Shown here: positions 1 to 8,850 of the stretch, in pieces
Numbering within the stretch: the stretch's first letter is position 1
How the letters are laid out: each line of letters opens with the position of its first letter
NCBI GenBank assembly: GCA_024243835.1
Contig: JALPMN010000617.1
Span: 1-36,004 of the forward strand
Direction: 5' to 3'
Length of the DNA stretch: 36,004 nt
Origin: Enteropsectra breve
Lineage: Eukaryota; Microsporidia
Program-made: the position numbers and the translations under genes
Notes under the pieces: model-generated
Seen by the model: the letters and a program-made list of their open reading frames with translations, nothing else
What the model was told of the DNA's origin: nothing
The model's database searches: none

Positions 1-19
1 AAAATTAAAAATTTTACCC
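1..19 (+). promoter_or_regulatory. AAATTT + CCC start-proximal signal
   Basis: An AAAAATTTT block (7-15) is followed by CCC (17-19) directly against the ATG at 20. This is the clearest example in the window of the two-part signal described upstream of microsporidian genes, and it supports the start of the first gene. Confidence 0.7.
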
Positions 20-1696
20 ATGCAGTGTAACGTTCTTAATTTGATACTGACGCTTATTGCACACAGTAAATGTTCCGCTGAAGGCCATATAGATGATGTT
101 ACAGCACAACCACAGCCTAAACAAGTTAGTCCTCAGATAATAGGCACCGGTCCGGTGGCCGATGAAATTCCATTAAAGCAGCTTTCTGAACTGGAAATAC
201 AAAATCGTTGGAAGAACTCCTTAGCCGATATTAACGTGTGTATCCAAACGATGACTGCACTAAGGGATTACATAGATGAAAATGAAAAGATTTTTAAAGA
301 AGAATTTGAATATCGTTTTAAAGTTAAGCCTAGCTACGATATTGTCATCACTAAAATTTCTATTTTTGACTATGATTTCAGCAATGCAATAAGAGAATTG
401 GAGAAGAACTGTTTAGATCCAGATCATCCGCTTTATCATCATCCTTTAAATATTTCTCGTATGATTATGCTGTACCAGCTGCTTGAGTATGAATATAACA
501 GTAATAGCGAGTCGCTCCGTAAGGCTTGGGGCAGATACCACGAAGCTTCTAATACAAACGAACCTCAAAATGACAAAGAAGGAAATAAAAAAAGACGTGA
601 GTTAAAGGCTGATCAAAAAGAAGTCAAGAAAGACCTCCTGATGATAAGCAGATATACGCGGTACATTCGTGGGCTGATTGATTCTATTATTAGTTTAATA
701 AAGAAGGAAGTAGAGCAGAATTACTGCCCTTGTTTATACGTTACGTATTCTGCTGAGCCTTCCAATAATATAAATATTCAGCTAAGAAAACTAAAGAATG
801 ATCCATATTACAATATACTTGGGAGATCAAAACAAGTTGTTGTAAAAGATCAAGCCCTTAAGAGAAAAAGAAAATCCAAGTTGAGACAAAAAGAATCTGA
901 GGAGAGAGAAAGAGAAGCTGAGGAGAGAGAAAGAGAAGCTGAGGAGAGAGAAAGAGAATATGAGAGGAGACAAAGAGAATATGACTTGAGAGAAAGAAAA
1001 TTTATGTTGAGGCAAAGACTAGATGAGATTGAAACTCTAATTTGTGTAGAAATTGCAATGAAAACAAATGATTCTGAATCGAAAGACGAAAATATCAGCA
1101 AAATTACTGAGGCAATTGAGAGACTTACTACGTTAGACCCTCAAAACCAACAATGCACGGACTTCAGACAGAAGCTTGATGCGCATCACATTGCAGCTGA
1201 AAGTATTAAGAAAAATAAAGAAGAATACCTCGAAATTTTAAAGAAGTTTTTATTTAGAATTGAGGTGGTGAAAAATAATATAAGCACTATACCTGGAGAT
1301 GAAAATGATGCATTCTTGAAGAAAGTAATAGATGCATACTCGAAGAAAATAGATGAGTTAGAGAAAGAAAAATCCGAACAACATGCTCCCTTCATAAAAC
1401 GTTCAATTGATCTGGAAAATAACAGTGCTTATATCAAGTCGGATGATCTTTTATCAAGTGTTCAAGCCGAAGTATCCAGAGTAAAAGCTCTGCAGGCAGA
1501 AGCTAAACGCAAGGAAGATGAAGAACGCAATAAGGGCGGGGATCCAGTGCAGAATCAAATTAAGAAGGAATCATTTTATGCGATGCTAAAACGCAAATGG
1601 TATATTGTTGCTATAGCCATTGTGCTTATTATAATAGCGGTCATTGGCTGTGTTTATTTATTCATGGATCCGAAAAATGATGATTCTTCAGTATGA
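20..1696 (+). CDS. Secreted/anchored coiled-coil protein with C-terminal TM (orphan)
   Basis: 558 residues, no family recognised. The N-terminus is a short hydrophobic signal peptide ending near a Cys/Ala stretch (about residues 1-20). The body is charged and helical. Residues about 283-333 form a Glu/Arg-rich coiled coil built on a 7-residue repeat (EEREREA). Near the end is one strong transmembrane helix (about 528-548) followed by a ten-residue acidic tail. The layout predicts a type I membrane protein with a long lumenal or extracellular coiled-coil part. The start has an AAATTT+CCC signal immediately upstream. The next gene on the same strand has the same architecture, similar length and a similar region of spaced Leu/Tyr/Met (around 'MIMLYQLLEYEY' here), so the two are probably distant paralogs. 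A host-interface or spore-surface role is inference only. Confidence 0.8.
   Translation: MQCNVLNLILTLIAHSKCSAEGHIDDVTAQPQPKQVSPQIIGTGPVADEIPLKQLSELEIQNRWKNSLADINVCIQTMTALRDYIDENEKIFKEEFEYRFKVKPSYDIVITKISIFDYDFSNAIRELEKNCLDPDHPLYHHPLNISRMIMLYQLLEYEYNSNSESLRKAWGRYHEASNTNEPQNDKEGNKKRRELKADQKEVKKDLLMISRYTRYIRGLIDSIISLIKKEVEQNYCPCLYVTYSAEPSNNINIQLRKLKNDPYYNILGRSKQVVVKDQALKRKRKSKLRQKESEEREREAEEREREAEEREREYERRQREYDLRERKFMLRQRLDEIETLICVEIAMKTNDSESKDENISKITEAIERLTTLDPQNQQCTDFRQKLDAHHIAAESIKKNKEEYLEILKKFLFRIEVVKNNISTIPGDENDAFLKKVIDAYSKKIDELEKEKSEQHAPFIKRSIDLENNSAYIKSDDLLSSVQAEVSRVKALQAEAKRKEDEERNKGGDPVQNQIKKESFYAMLKRKWYIVAIAIVLIIIAVIGCVYLFMDPKNDDSSV
898..1002 (+). repeat. 21-bp in-frame tandem repeat (about 5 copies)
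   Basis: A 21-nt unit beginning TGAGGAGAGAGAAAGAG repeats three times nearly perfectly (898-960) and about twice more in degenerate form to 1002. It encodes the heptad-like Glu/Arg coiled-coil repeat of the first gene. Because 21 nt equals seven codons, copy changes keep both frame and heptad phase. Confidence 0.85.
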
Positions 1697-2168
1697 GATC
1701 CTAGATTAAAACATATTACTTTAATATTTGTGCATGTTTATTATATCTTTGATGTGCTTAAAGGCATAAATTCATCTTTTAAAAATATGTTTTCTAAATT
1801 TTTTAAATTTTTTCATCTGTGGAAACATACATTATGAGTGCTCGTTTAAATAATGGTTTTGTAATAACATGATTTTAACGATGATGAAATTTAATATCAG
1901 CAAATAATTTTTGGGCTGAAATGCCTTTTTAAAAATAATTATATTGTTCGATATAACTTGTAGACATACACACAGATTATCCTAAGCTTACTACTGTCAT
2001 TTTCTCTCAGAACGAGTGCTTGGCTCTGCTGATTCATGATTTCCCCTTTTTCAAAAATTAGATAAAAATTTTTGTCATCTGCAATTCTATTCGACAATAC
2101 AACATGCCCCTTTATTAATATAATTTTCTCCTTTAATATTATTTAAATTGCGTAATTTTAAGCCCATC
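1697..2168. other. Intergenic, no gene seen
   Basis: AT-rich spacer between two same-strand genes. No ORF of note, tRNA or long repeat was seen. The last 20 bases carry the start-proximal signal of the next gene (AATTTTAAGCCC, 2154-2165). Confidence 0.6.
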
Positions 2169-3710
2169 ATGATTGGAAAAGCATATGTGATACTGGCATT
2201 GAATGTTCTTATTAGATGTGCAGAAGATCAGAGCGGTCGGAAAACACCAGAAGATATCAGCGAGCAAAAGAGCCTTTCGGAATTTTACAGTCAAGAATAC
2301 AAAGCAGCTCGTGATAAGCTGGCGAGTCTCGATTCTGAATTTAGTTGTATGAAAATTGATGGTAATGCGCATGCATTCATTAATGGCTATGATTTAACCG
2401 AAATGTATATGGAATTAAACAGAAAATATAATGATAAATCCTTTGAAGTTAAAACATATCTTTACAAATTGGTACTCATGTATAATTTACTAAAAGATGA
2501 TCACAATAAAATCAATCAGAAAATGAAAGAGACTGTGCATCAAAATCTTAGAGAAATCAATGATATGATAGAACTGCTTACAAAGGGCGGCGATACACAT
2601 GCAAATGATAACGATAAGCTAGCACAAGATGAAAAAAGAAAACTAACTATTAATGGCATAAAGGTGTGCGATCCAGTGTTTTCCCATCTTATTGCAGTTA
2701 GGAATTTAGGGAAGAAAATAAGTTCTGAATATTCCTCTCTAAAAAAGTCGACTAGTTTTTCTAAAGAGGAAAATGATTTCTTGGATAATGCAGGCAATAC
2801 TCCAATGGCACCAGAGGAAGCAATAAATATACTGAAAAGCGATGAATCATCACATAATACTGATAGTGATGAAGAGCCCGCTGCAATGTCAGATAGCTAT
2901 AAGAAAATATTCCGCTTGATAAAAGTTAGTTGCCTACTAGAGGAAGAAAAAGATAACACAGAGATAGGAAGAAATAAGGCTGATACAGAACTCAGCAATC
3001 TGATAGTAAAAAAAGAGTCCATGGCGCCCAGAATTGTAATTTTAGCACAGCAAGAGACTGGAAATCAATCTGAACCCGACAGTGAGACATTAAACAAGGA
3101 ACAAGCACAGTATGACTCATATCAAAAACAGATTGAAGATCTTAATAAGAAAATTGAAGAGTATGATTCGAATAAGATTCTTTATGGCGCTATGGAGGAC
3201 TATCTTCAGAAGAAAATTAACGAAGATACCCTCAAGTTTGTTAGCGAGAGCAAACAAGGAGATGATGCTGATCAGAAGCATCATGCGAAAAAACTAATCG
3301 AAAAATTAAACAAGAAAGCAAAGAAAAGCCTTAGAGAAGAGAATCATCTGAAATCTGCTCAGAAAGAATATAAATACTTTAAGAGTATTTTTATTGATAA
3401 GTTGCCTAAGAGACATGGTGATTTTAAAGATTTAAATAATACCAAGCTTAGGCGCTCACAGAGTTTTTCAGAGCTGCAGCAACCAGTTATTCAAAGCCCT
3501 ACAGCTGTCCCAATAGGCACTCCAGGTGTTACAGCAACAGGTACTCCAAAAGACATCCCAAAGGATAATCCGATTAATCCCAAAAGTAAGTTGCGAATAT
3601 TCATTGAAAGGGCTCTTCTGACAGGTATATGCATTATTATGGGCGGAGCATTATTTGTCTTATGCTACATGATCTTTAAAAATGAGAGCATTCCATCAGT
3701 TGAAGTATAA
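2169..3710 (+). CDS. Secreted/anchored coiled-coil protein with C-terminal TM (orphan)
   Basis: 513 residues from the ATG at 2169. The reading frame is open further upstream only through a TTG at 2148, and the CCC-like block lies between the two, so 2169 is preferred. It has a hydrophobic signal peptide (about 1-18, ending near Arg-Cys-Ala), a long hydrophilic helical body with Glu/Lys/Asp-rich coiled-coil stretches, a Pro/Thr/Gly-rich segment at about 440-470, then one transmembrane helix (about 482-502) and a short tail ending in Val. The organisation mirrors the preceding gene: signal peptide, helical ectodomain, C-terminal anchor, short tail with a Lys-Asn-acidic element and terminal Val. 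Family unknown; a surface or secretory-pathway membrane protein is inferred. Confidence 0.8.
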   Translation: MIGKAYVILALNVLIRCAEDQSGRKTPEDISEQKSLSEFYSQEYKAARDKLASLDSEFSCMKIDGNAHAFINGYDLTEMYMELNRKYNDKSFEVKTYLYKLVLMYNLLKDDHNKINQKMKETVHQNLREINDMIELLTKGGDTHANDNDKLAQDEKRKLTINGIKVCDPVFSHLIAVRNLGKKISSEYSSLKKSTSFSKEENDFLDNAGNTPMAPEEAINILKSDESSHNTDSDEEPAAMSDSYKKIFRLIKVSCLLEEEKDNTEIGRNKADTELSNLIVKKESMAPRIVILAQQETGNQSEPDSETLNKEQAQYDSYQKQIEDLNKKIEEYDSNKILYGAMEDYLQKKINEDTLKFVSESKQGDDADQKHHAKKLIEKLNKKAKKSLREENHLKSAQKEYKYFKSIFIDKLPKRHGDFKDLNNTKLRRSQSFSELQQPVIQSPTAVPIGTPGVTATGTPKDIPKDNPINPKSKLRIFIERALLTGICIIMGGALFVLCYMIFKNESIPSVEV

Positions 3711-4765
3711 AATTAAATACTTTTACAATCTCTTCTTTTATCCCGTTTATTTTTTTCTATTTACAATACTTCTCTAACTTGATTTTCGAAAATGACTAAT
3801 AATCATTGATCTCCATAAAGTCAAGCACTCTTATTTTATGCCATTTTAGATTAGCAATGCAAATCTATCAGTGTACTTATGTTTATTTCTGCATGCAAGC
3901 TAGCATTTAGATAGTGATAAAAACATATATAGGCTTTCTAGCATTTTTTCAAGAGTATCTTGTTGTCTTGTTTATTCAAAAGAATTCACCGTAGAAGCGT
4001 GCTAAAACATAAAAAGATAGCATTAATGAGAGTATAAATCTGCATATGCACGAGTCTTTTCTTCTGAAAAATATAACAGCAAAAATGCACAAGAATTTCT
4101 TTTGTCTACAGTGAAGGCCGTTAAAGGAATAATATGATAGTAAGTGCTATACACTGAGAAAGAAAACTACTATATGGATGAAAATAAGTTGTATAAGAGA
4201 ATGAGCGCTCATGATCCCTTTGTGAAATGAATTCATTACTATACGCGTGCAACATTAAGTTTATAATTCTTGTCGTTGTATTATCAAAATGATTATCATT
4301 TCCATTTTTTAAAACTCAACAATTCTGCTACTGAACACCACTACGGATCTCATATTCTCCCTTTATTTTTCAACTTACTATTCAAAACTATGAGAAATAC
4401 GCCTGTGCAATATCTACTCAGTGATATTGCTTCTCTCTGCATATGCCAATCTCTTTAATTCATAAAGTGCTACACCATTTGCTTTTCATCACTTGCCAGA
4501 ATCATAATGGCAACTGCTTATGCTATGGACTTGGCAATCAATGCATAAGAAATGGAGCTTGTAAAATAATTTTAGACATGCATTGCTCTATTATTTGTGT
4601 ACAAGACTATTCAAGCCATCAGTTTGAGCAGTATTTACTACATATAAGACAATATTAAAAGTTTGTTCAACAAATGCTTTGAATATTGACATTTTCATCC
4701 ATGTGTAACCGATCCTAGATAATTTAACCCCTTTTGTTTAAAATAAAAATTTTATAACAGCCCCA
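3711..4765. other. 1.05-kb intergenic region, no convincing gene
   Basis: The longest gene-free stretch. Two short overlapping frames around 4270-4658 were examined. One lacks an ATG at its 5' end; the other (4443-4658, 71 codons, Cys-rich) has neither the start signal nor a recognisable domain. No tRNA or long inverted repeat was seen. It could be a decayed gene, but no homology was recognised. Confidence 0.5.
4746..4765 (+). promoter_or_regulatory. AAATTT + CCCC start-proximal signal
   Basis: AAAAATTTT (4746-4753) and CCCC (4761-4764) lie just before the ATG at 4766, matching the pattern at other starts in the window. Confidence 0.65.
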
Positions 4766-5527
4766 ATGATGAAAATTTTTAATCTCTCATTGATCGTATC
4801 ATTTGTAACTAGATGTGTATGCTTTGGTTCTAATGATCCGCGATGGATCAAACATCAAGCAAAGCATGAAGAATGGGTAGCTCATACACGAGCTGCTGCT
4901 GAACGAAACTCTTCTCAACACGCGCAATCATCTAATGGAACTACAGACAATGGTTCGAATATTGATAGAACTGCAGGAAATTTGTTTGGTATGATGAATA
5001 ATTTTACCCAAGGAGTTAGTGAACTATTTGTTGAGGAAACGTTAAAGAATGTTGAAAGAGAGGGGACTGAAGCCGAAATACAAGCTGCAAGAAAAACTGC
5101 AAATGTACTTAGAAAGGCTGGTAATGATGTTGGTAATGTAATGGATGAACTAGTTACATCTGTTGGAGGTGGGTCAAGCAAAAGTTCTATTGCAGGAGGC
5201 AACGTTCAAGGAATTATTAATCAAAATCAACACTCATTCGACAGAAATCCTATTGAGCCGGCTTCGAACAACAATACTAACGGAGGAAATGGACCAACTG
5301 CACCAGCAGGGGGAAATGTGCCACCTGCACCATCAGGAGAAAATGTGCCACCTGCACCAACAGGGGGAAACGGGCCAACTGCACCAGCAGGAGGAAACGG
5401 ACCAAACGGTAACTCCGATGCTAATAATAAAAAGAATGATACAGTGAAAAAGATATTAATAGGAACAGGCATAGTGTCTGTCATTGGTGTAGTTATATTT
5501 GTAGCAGTCAAAGTTCTTAGAAAATAA
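4766..5527 (+). CDS. Small secreted/anchored protein with Pro-Ala-Gly repeats
   Basis: 253 residues, orphan. A signal peptide (about 1-20, ending Cys-Val-Cys-Phe-Gly) is followed by a hydrophilic helical region, then a low-complexity Gly/Asn/Pro/Ala region (about 172-215) built on a 9-residue unit (GGNGPTAPA and variants, about 4.5 copies). A C-terminal transmembrane helix (about 230-249) ends in a short basic tail. It is the third consecutive gene with a signal peptide and C-terminal anchor, so the left end looks like a cluster of lineage-specific membrane-displayed proteins. The start is supported by the AAATTT/CCCC signal. A surface or spore-coat role is inferred. Confidence 0.8.
   Translation: MMKIFNLSLIVSFVTRCVCFGSNDPRWIKHQAKHEEWVAHTRAAAERNSSQHAQSSNGTTDNGSNIDRTAGNLFGMMNNFTQGVSELFVEETLKNVEREGTEAEIQAARKTANVLRKAGNDVGNVMDELVTSVGGGSSKSSIAGGNVQGIINQNQHSFDRNPIEPASNNNTNGGNGPTAPAGGNVPPAPSGENVPPAPTGGNGPTAPAGGNGPNGNSDANNKKNDTVKKILIGTGIVSVIGVVIFVAVKVLRK
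5282..5410 (+). repeat. 27-bp in-frame tandem repeat
   Basis: Four full copies and one partial copy of a 27-nt unit encode the nonapeptide GGNGPTAPA with substitutions (GGNVPPAPS, GENVPPAPT). The outer copies are more alike than the inner two, which share the VPPAP variant. Confidence 0.85.
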
Positions 5528-5810
5528 ATGAGATAGCTCTTTAAAATAGTTTTACTATTATAGTGAATTCATTGTTTTGGGTTTTATGGTAGCTTTAGTT
5601 CTTAGTGTATATAAATTTACTTTTAAATTCTTTTAGTACCTTTTCTATAACTCATGCTTCTTCTTTACTTGCTATGTAATTAGAGTTACTTTCTGGCCAG
5701 GCTGATGGATATTGATCCTTTATTATATTAACATCGTTAAAGAAAAACTCATAATCTGATTTAGTTTTACTATACTGTTAGTTACATGTGATTTATGTAA
5801 GTGCGCTATT

Positions 5811-6215
5811 TTATATCTTTATGCTTAATGCTTTTTTTCTTGTCTTTAATTGATTTTCATCAGCATTCTTCTCCGCTTTATACATTCGTCCCCGATAGAA
5901 TTCCAGTCCAATATGTGGAATATCAAAGCTCTTTAAACTAATAAAACTTCTTTGTCCACAATCCATCATTATGTAAATTATTTCATACTTTTCTATCATC
6001 TCATCTACATCTTCATTAATATCTTCAAGAATATAAATATCGCAGCCGTACTTCCAGAACAGCCGGTGGTATCTGTGTGAAATGCCACAGTAGTCCAAAA
6101 TGCCTATCTTTAGGCCATCGAGCTGTGCCATCTGCTCCCTCAGTGGATACTCCTTTAGTGCATTTAGTGCTGCATTCCAGTGCTTCTCGTGTAAATCAAG
6201 AAGAGCAACATCCAT
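5811..6215 (-). CDS. Small orphan with Rossmann-like segment; possible degenerate E1-like protein
   Basis: 134 residues, no signal peptide or TM. The centre (about 33-57) reads as beta strand, turn, helix, beta strand: a Leu-Lys-Ile-Gly-Ile-Leu-Asp strand, then a Cys-Asp-Ile-Tyr-Ile-Leu-Glu-Asp strand. A hydrophobic strand (about 77-84) follows, and then a 'DIPHIGLEFYRGRMY' segment. The order loosely resembles the N-terminal nucleotide-binding half of SUMO/ubiquitin E1-type proteins (AOS1/ThiF fold), including a strand resembling the crossover before the 'G-x-x-G-x-x-F' turn. The Gly-rich motif is not canonical and length is under half of AOS1, so this is only a hypothesis. The start is the only ATG giving this length; no CCC signal is present. 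Confidence 0.6.
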   Translation of the reverse strand: MDVALLDLHEKHWNAALNALKEYPLREQMAQLDGLKIGILDYCGISHRYHRLFWKYGCDIYILEDINEDVDEMIEKYEIIYIMMDCGQRSFISLKSFDIPHIGLEFYRGRMYKAEKNADENQLKTRKKALSIKI

Positions 6216-6413
6216 TTACAAGCACTGAATTTTTATATCTAAAAAATATACTGTAAAGCTAACTTTTTTAGAAAATATGAATTTATAAATTCATACTGAA
6301 CATGCATATTAGTCTTAAATATTCCTTTACACCATTTTTATATTGCTAAAAGAAAGACATGCTTTATAAAAGCTCAAATATAATTTAATTTATTAAATAT
6401 GTTTACCAATAAC

Positions 6414-6794
6414 CTATTGCTCATAAAACTCAGAATATCCACAGAAATCGCCGCACTTGCGTTTTTTCTCATCAACCAGATTTCTATATTGCTCGTAGTA
6501 CTGCCGTGTCAGCTCCGCATAGTAGGGCATGTCAAGATCCTCCATGGCCCGGATGAGATCCTCTCCGGTCACGGTCTTGCGCGCCTCGATCTCGCAGATA
6601 TCCTTGGCCCTGCAGGTCACGATGGCTATGAATTCTGATGCACTGCGCTGCATCAGTTCCTTAGAGTCTTTGGATACCTTGGCCAGCGCGGGGATGGGGC
6701 CCTTCATTATTTTTGAGATGTTCGCGATGGGAAGGAGCCTATCAGTGGGCTTTATCATACCGCCTCCTGCAAAATTCTCCTCGCCTGGCTCCAT
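6414..6794 (-). CDS. HAP3: Histone-fold transcription factor, NF-YB/HAP3-like
   Basis: 126 residues. Residues about 20-107 form a CBF/NF-YB-type histone fold: 'LLPIANISKIMKGPIP', then a long central helix with 'SASEFIAIVTCRAKDI', then the characteristic 'RKTVTGEDLIRAMEDL'. In fungi HAP3 pairs with HAP5 (NF-YC) and, with HAP2, binds CCAAT. Microsporidia retain a reduced set of histone-fold factors. The Pol epsilon subunit DPB4 has a related fold and is the main alternative; the 'LPIAN' start fits NF-YB better. It is shorter than most homologs and lacks a Gln-rich activation region. The gene is visibly more GC-rich than its surroundings. Divergent from nothing nearby; it precedes the orphan at 5811 on the same strand. 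Confidence 0.78.
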   Translation of the reverse strand: MEPGEENFAGGGMIKPTDRLLPIANISKIMKGPIPALAKVSKDSKELMQRSASEFIAIVTCRAKDICEIEARKTVTGEDLIRAMEDLDMPYYAELTRQYYEQYRNLVDEKKRKCGDFCGYSEFYEQ

Positions 6795-7205
6795 GTTGCC
6801 TCAGCTCTTTTCCATTTTATTGAGCTGAAATGAAACCGTTTTATAAAAGTGAAACCCATTTTTTTCAAAATAATATTCCTTATGAAACATTCTTTCAAAT
6901 AAATTGGTCATATATAATGTTATAATACGTTTCATAAGGAATATTATTTTTAAAAAAATTAGATACAAATTCTTTTCTTAACAGCAATGCTATAATAACT
7001 TAAATATATAATTTATATCGCCTGCATCTTCGAATCATCCTCATTAAAATTATTTAAAATTATATTTTAAAAGTCTCTTCTTGATTTTATAGCACTGATA
7101 TCTTTACATAGCATTCTTTGTACAATCACTGCCCATCCTAGCATCAATAATAAAAAATCAATAATAAAAAATCAATAATAAAAAGTTATTTAGAATAATA
7201 TTAAT
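6795..7205. other. Intergenic spacer with hairpin and short tandem repeat
   Basis: No ORF of interest. It contains the inverted repeat at 6867-6950 and, at 7144-7183, about three copies of a 14-nt AT-rich unit (AATAATAAAAAATC) close to the 3' end of CCT3. Confidence 0.7.
6867..6950. repeat. 22-bp perfect inverted repeat, 40-nt spacer
   Basis: Left arm 6867-6888 (AAAATAATATTCCTTATG...) and right arm 6929-6950 are exact reverse complements over 22 bases. The hairpin lies in the spacer upstream of the NF-YB-like gene and downstream of CCT3. It could be a foldback element remnant, a transcript 3'-end structure or a regulatory hairpin. Confidence 0.85.
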
Positions 7206-8831
7206 TTACCTGTTTTTAGTCTCAATAATCCCGTCAACACGCAGCAGCTGCATCACAGATCCGAAGGCACTCTTGACCATCTGCACCTTCACACTAATCG
7301 GCTCCATCACCAGCTTCCGGGCATCAACAGCATCACCACTCACTCCATCAACACCTGTGAATTTCATTCCGTTGCTGTGCATGTCCTCCACCTTCGACAA
7401 AATATCCAGTGTATTTCCCATTCCGCTGTTGCTGCTCAAAATAGAGGGAATTATTTTCAGGGCATCGCTGCACCCAGCAAACACTTCCTTTTCAGCAGCA
7501 GTAAAGTTTTCATTTCCCGCTAAAGACACGGCCATGTGCATTTCACTCGCACCGCATCCAGGCACCATCGCTGGATCAACCAGCAGATTTTTGCACACTT
7601 TTATTGCATCCATGAAGTTTCTTTCTAATTCTGCAAGAAGATCTTTTGAGGGTCCCCTAAGAACAACACACACAGCCCCAGGCTTTCCACAGCCACTTAT
7701 TTTGCAGTAGTTGTCCCTGTTGATCTTGATGTATTCGAACATTCCTGCCTTTCCCAAGTGGCTCTCCTTCAGATCCTCCAGTCGGTTCATTATGACCGCT
7801 CCACTGGCCTTGGCAATTCTTATCATATCGCTTCTTTTTACTCTTCTTAGTGCTGTTATGTTATTTTCATACAAAATACTCAGTGCCAGATCAGAAATGC
7901 CTTTTTCTGCAATCAGCAGATCAGGCTTAATATCAACGATATGTTTGCACATTTTCCTGATGGTTTCCTCTTCTATTTCAAGGGCCCTCTCAAAGTCTGC
8001 ACCACCGCTGAACTCCATATTTGTAACACTCTCACCCTTTTTGTATTCGAGCGATGAATCAACCAACAGAATTCTTGGGCTTTCGATTGTTCTTCTCATC
8101 TGCGCATGTATTATTTCCTTCTCGATTAAAATGCCGTTGATTACCTCGCACTCTGTAAAGTTTCCCAGTATTTTTTCTATTTTAATATCGGTCTTTAGAT
8201 CCAATACCTTTCTTTTGCCAGCTTTACTATTATTATTTTCATTTCTACTATTATTACTGCCATTTTTACTATCATTATTACAATCGTTATTACTTTCTGA
8301 AGCGAGAATCTGCGCCGCCTTCAGCGCAAGCTCTGGGATCGGAACCTTCAGCACCGCACAAAGCTTCGTGGACACAGATGCCCTGACTGTTTCTATGAGG
8401 CTGCTTTCATCTGAGGAAACAGAAACTTCGTTCAGTGCTGAAAGACACACATCCCTTGCTTTCCCCATCGCTGCACAGATCTGCACGGGATGAAAGCGCT
8501 CTAAAAGAAGAACCATCTTGTTAAGAAGCTCTGCAGCGAGGATCAGCACAGATGTGGTGCCATCACCACACTCGTTGTCCTGCGTCTGGCTCAGCTCGAT
8601 CAAACATCTGGCAGACGGGTGCGATACATCCATTTCACGGAGAATGGAATTTCCATCGTTGGTCATTTCGATGGAATTAATCTTCGTGAGAATCATCTTT
8701 TGCATTGCTCTCGGGCCCAGACATGTGCGCACAATGGAAAGGAGTGTCTTTGCAGCATGTGCTGAGTTTCTTTGTATCTCGTTCGGGCTGCTTGAGACGA
8801 GAATGTAGGCCTTAGGTTTGCTGCGATTCAT
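7206..8831 (-). CDS. CCT3: T-complex protein 1 subunit gamma (CCT3)
   Basis: 541 residues, full length for a CCT subunit. CCT is the eight-subunit cytosolic chaperonin ring that folds actin, tubulin and WD40 proteins. The ATP-binding signatures are present: 'TNDGNSIL' (about 57-64), 'GDGTTSV' (89-95) and a late 'VDPAMVPGCGASEM'. The usual VPGGG reads VPGCG here. The assignment to gamma rests on the N-terminal 'IVRTCLGPRAMQKMI' and the apical 'DSSLEYKKGES' segment. An Asn-rich insertion occupies residues about 180-202, at the intermediate/apical boundary. The start is supported by AAAATTTT plus CCC just upstream. CCT clients in this window include the WD40 proteins eIF3i and BUB3. Confidence 0.94.
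   Translation of the reverse strand: MNRSKPKAYILVSSSPNEIQRNSAHAAKTLLSIVRTCLGPRAMQKMILTKINSIEMTNDGNSILREMDVSHPSARCLIELSQTQDNECGDGTTSVLILAAELLNKMVLLLERFHPVQICAAMGKARDVCLSALNEVSVSSDESSLIETVRASVSTKLCAVLKVPIPELALKAAQILASESNNDCNNDSKNGSNNSRNENNNSKAGKRKVLDLKTDIKIEKILGNFTECEVINGILIEKEIIHAQMRRTIESPRILLVDSSLEYKKGESVTNMEFSGGADFERALEIEEETIRKMCKHIVDIKPDLLIAEKGISDLALSILYENNITALRRVKRSDMIRIAKASGAVIMNRLEDLKESHLGKAGMFEYIKINRDNYCKISGCGKPGAVCVVLRGPSKDLLAELERNFMDAIKVCKNLLVDPAMVPGCGASEMHMAVSLAGNENFTAAEKEVFAGCSDALKIIPSILSSNSGMGNTLDILSKVEDMHSNGMKFTGVDGVSGDAVDARKLVMEPISVKVQMVKSAFGSVMQLLRVDGIIETKNR
8226..8294 (-). repeat. Asn-codon-rich insertion inside CCT3
   Basis: A run of AAT/AAC codons mixed with Ser, Asp and Lys encodes about 23 low-complexity residues not found at this place in standard CCT3. 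It probably arose by slippage on the AT-rich codons. Confidence 0.7.
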
Positions 8832-8850
8832 TATGGGATGGAAAATTTTG
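8832..8850 (-). promoter_or_regulatory. AAAATTTT + CCC signal of CCT3
   Basis: Read on the minus strand, AAAATTTT (8842-8849) is followed by CCC (8835-8837) three bases before the ATG. Confidence 0.65.

Noticed and set aside
4270..4458. 62-codon frame
   Set aside because: It begins at TTG, overlaps another frame, and has no recognisable feature.
4443..4658. 71-codon Cys-rich frame in the long gene-free region
   Set aside because: No start signal, no signal peptide or domain, and composition like the surrounding spacer. It may be a decayed gene but cannot be supported.
7711..8493. 260-codon plus-strand frame opposite CCT3
   Set aside because: It is antisense to an unambiguous CCT3; hydrophobic composition is an artefact of codon phase.
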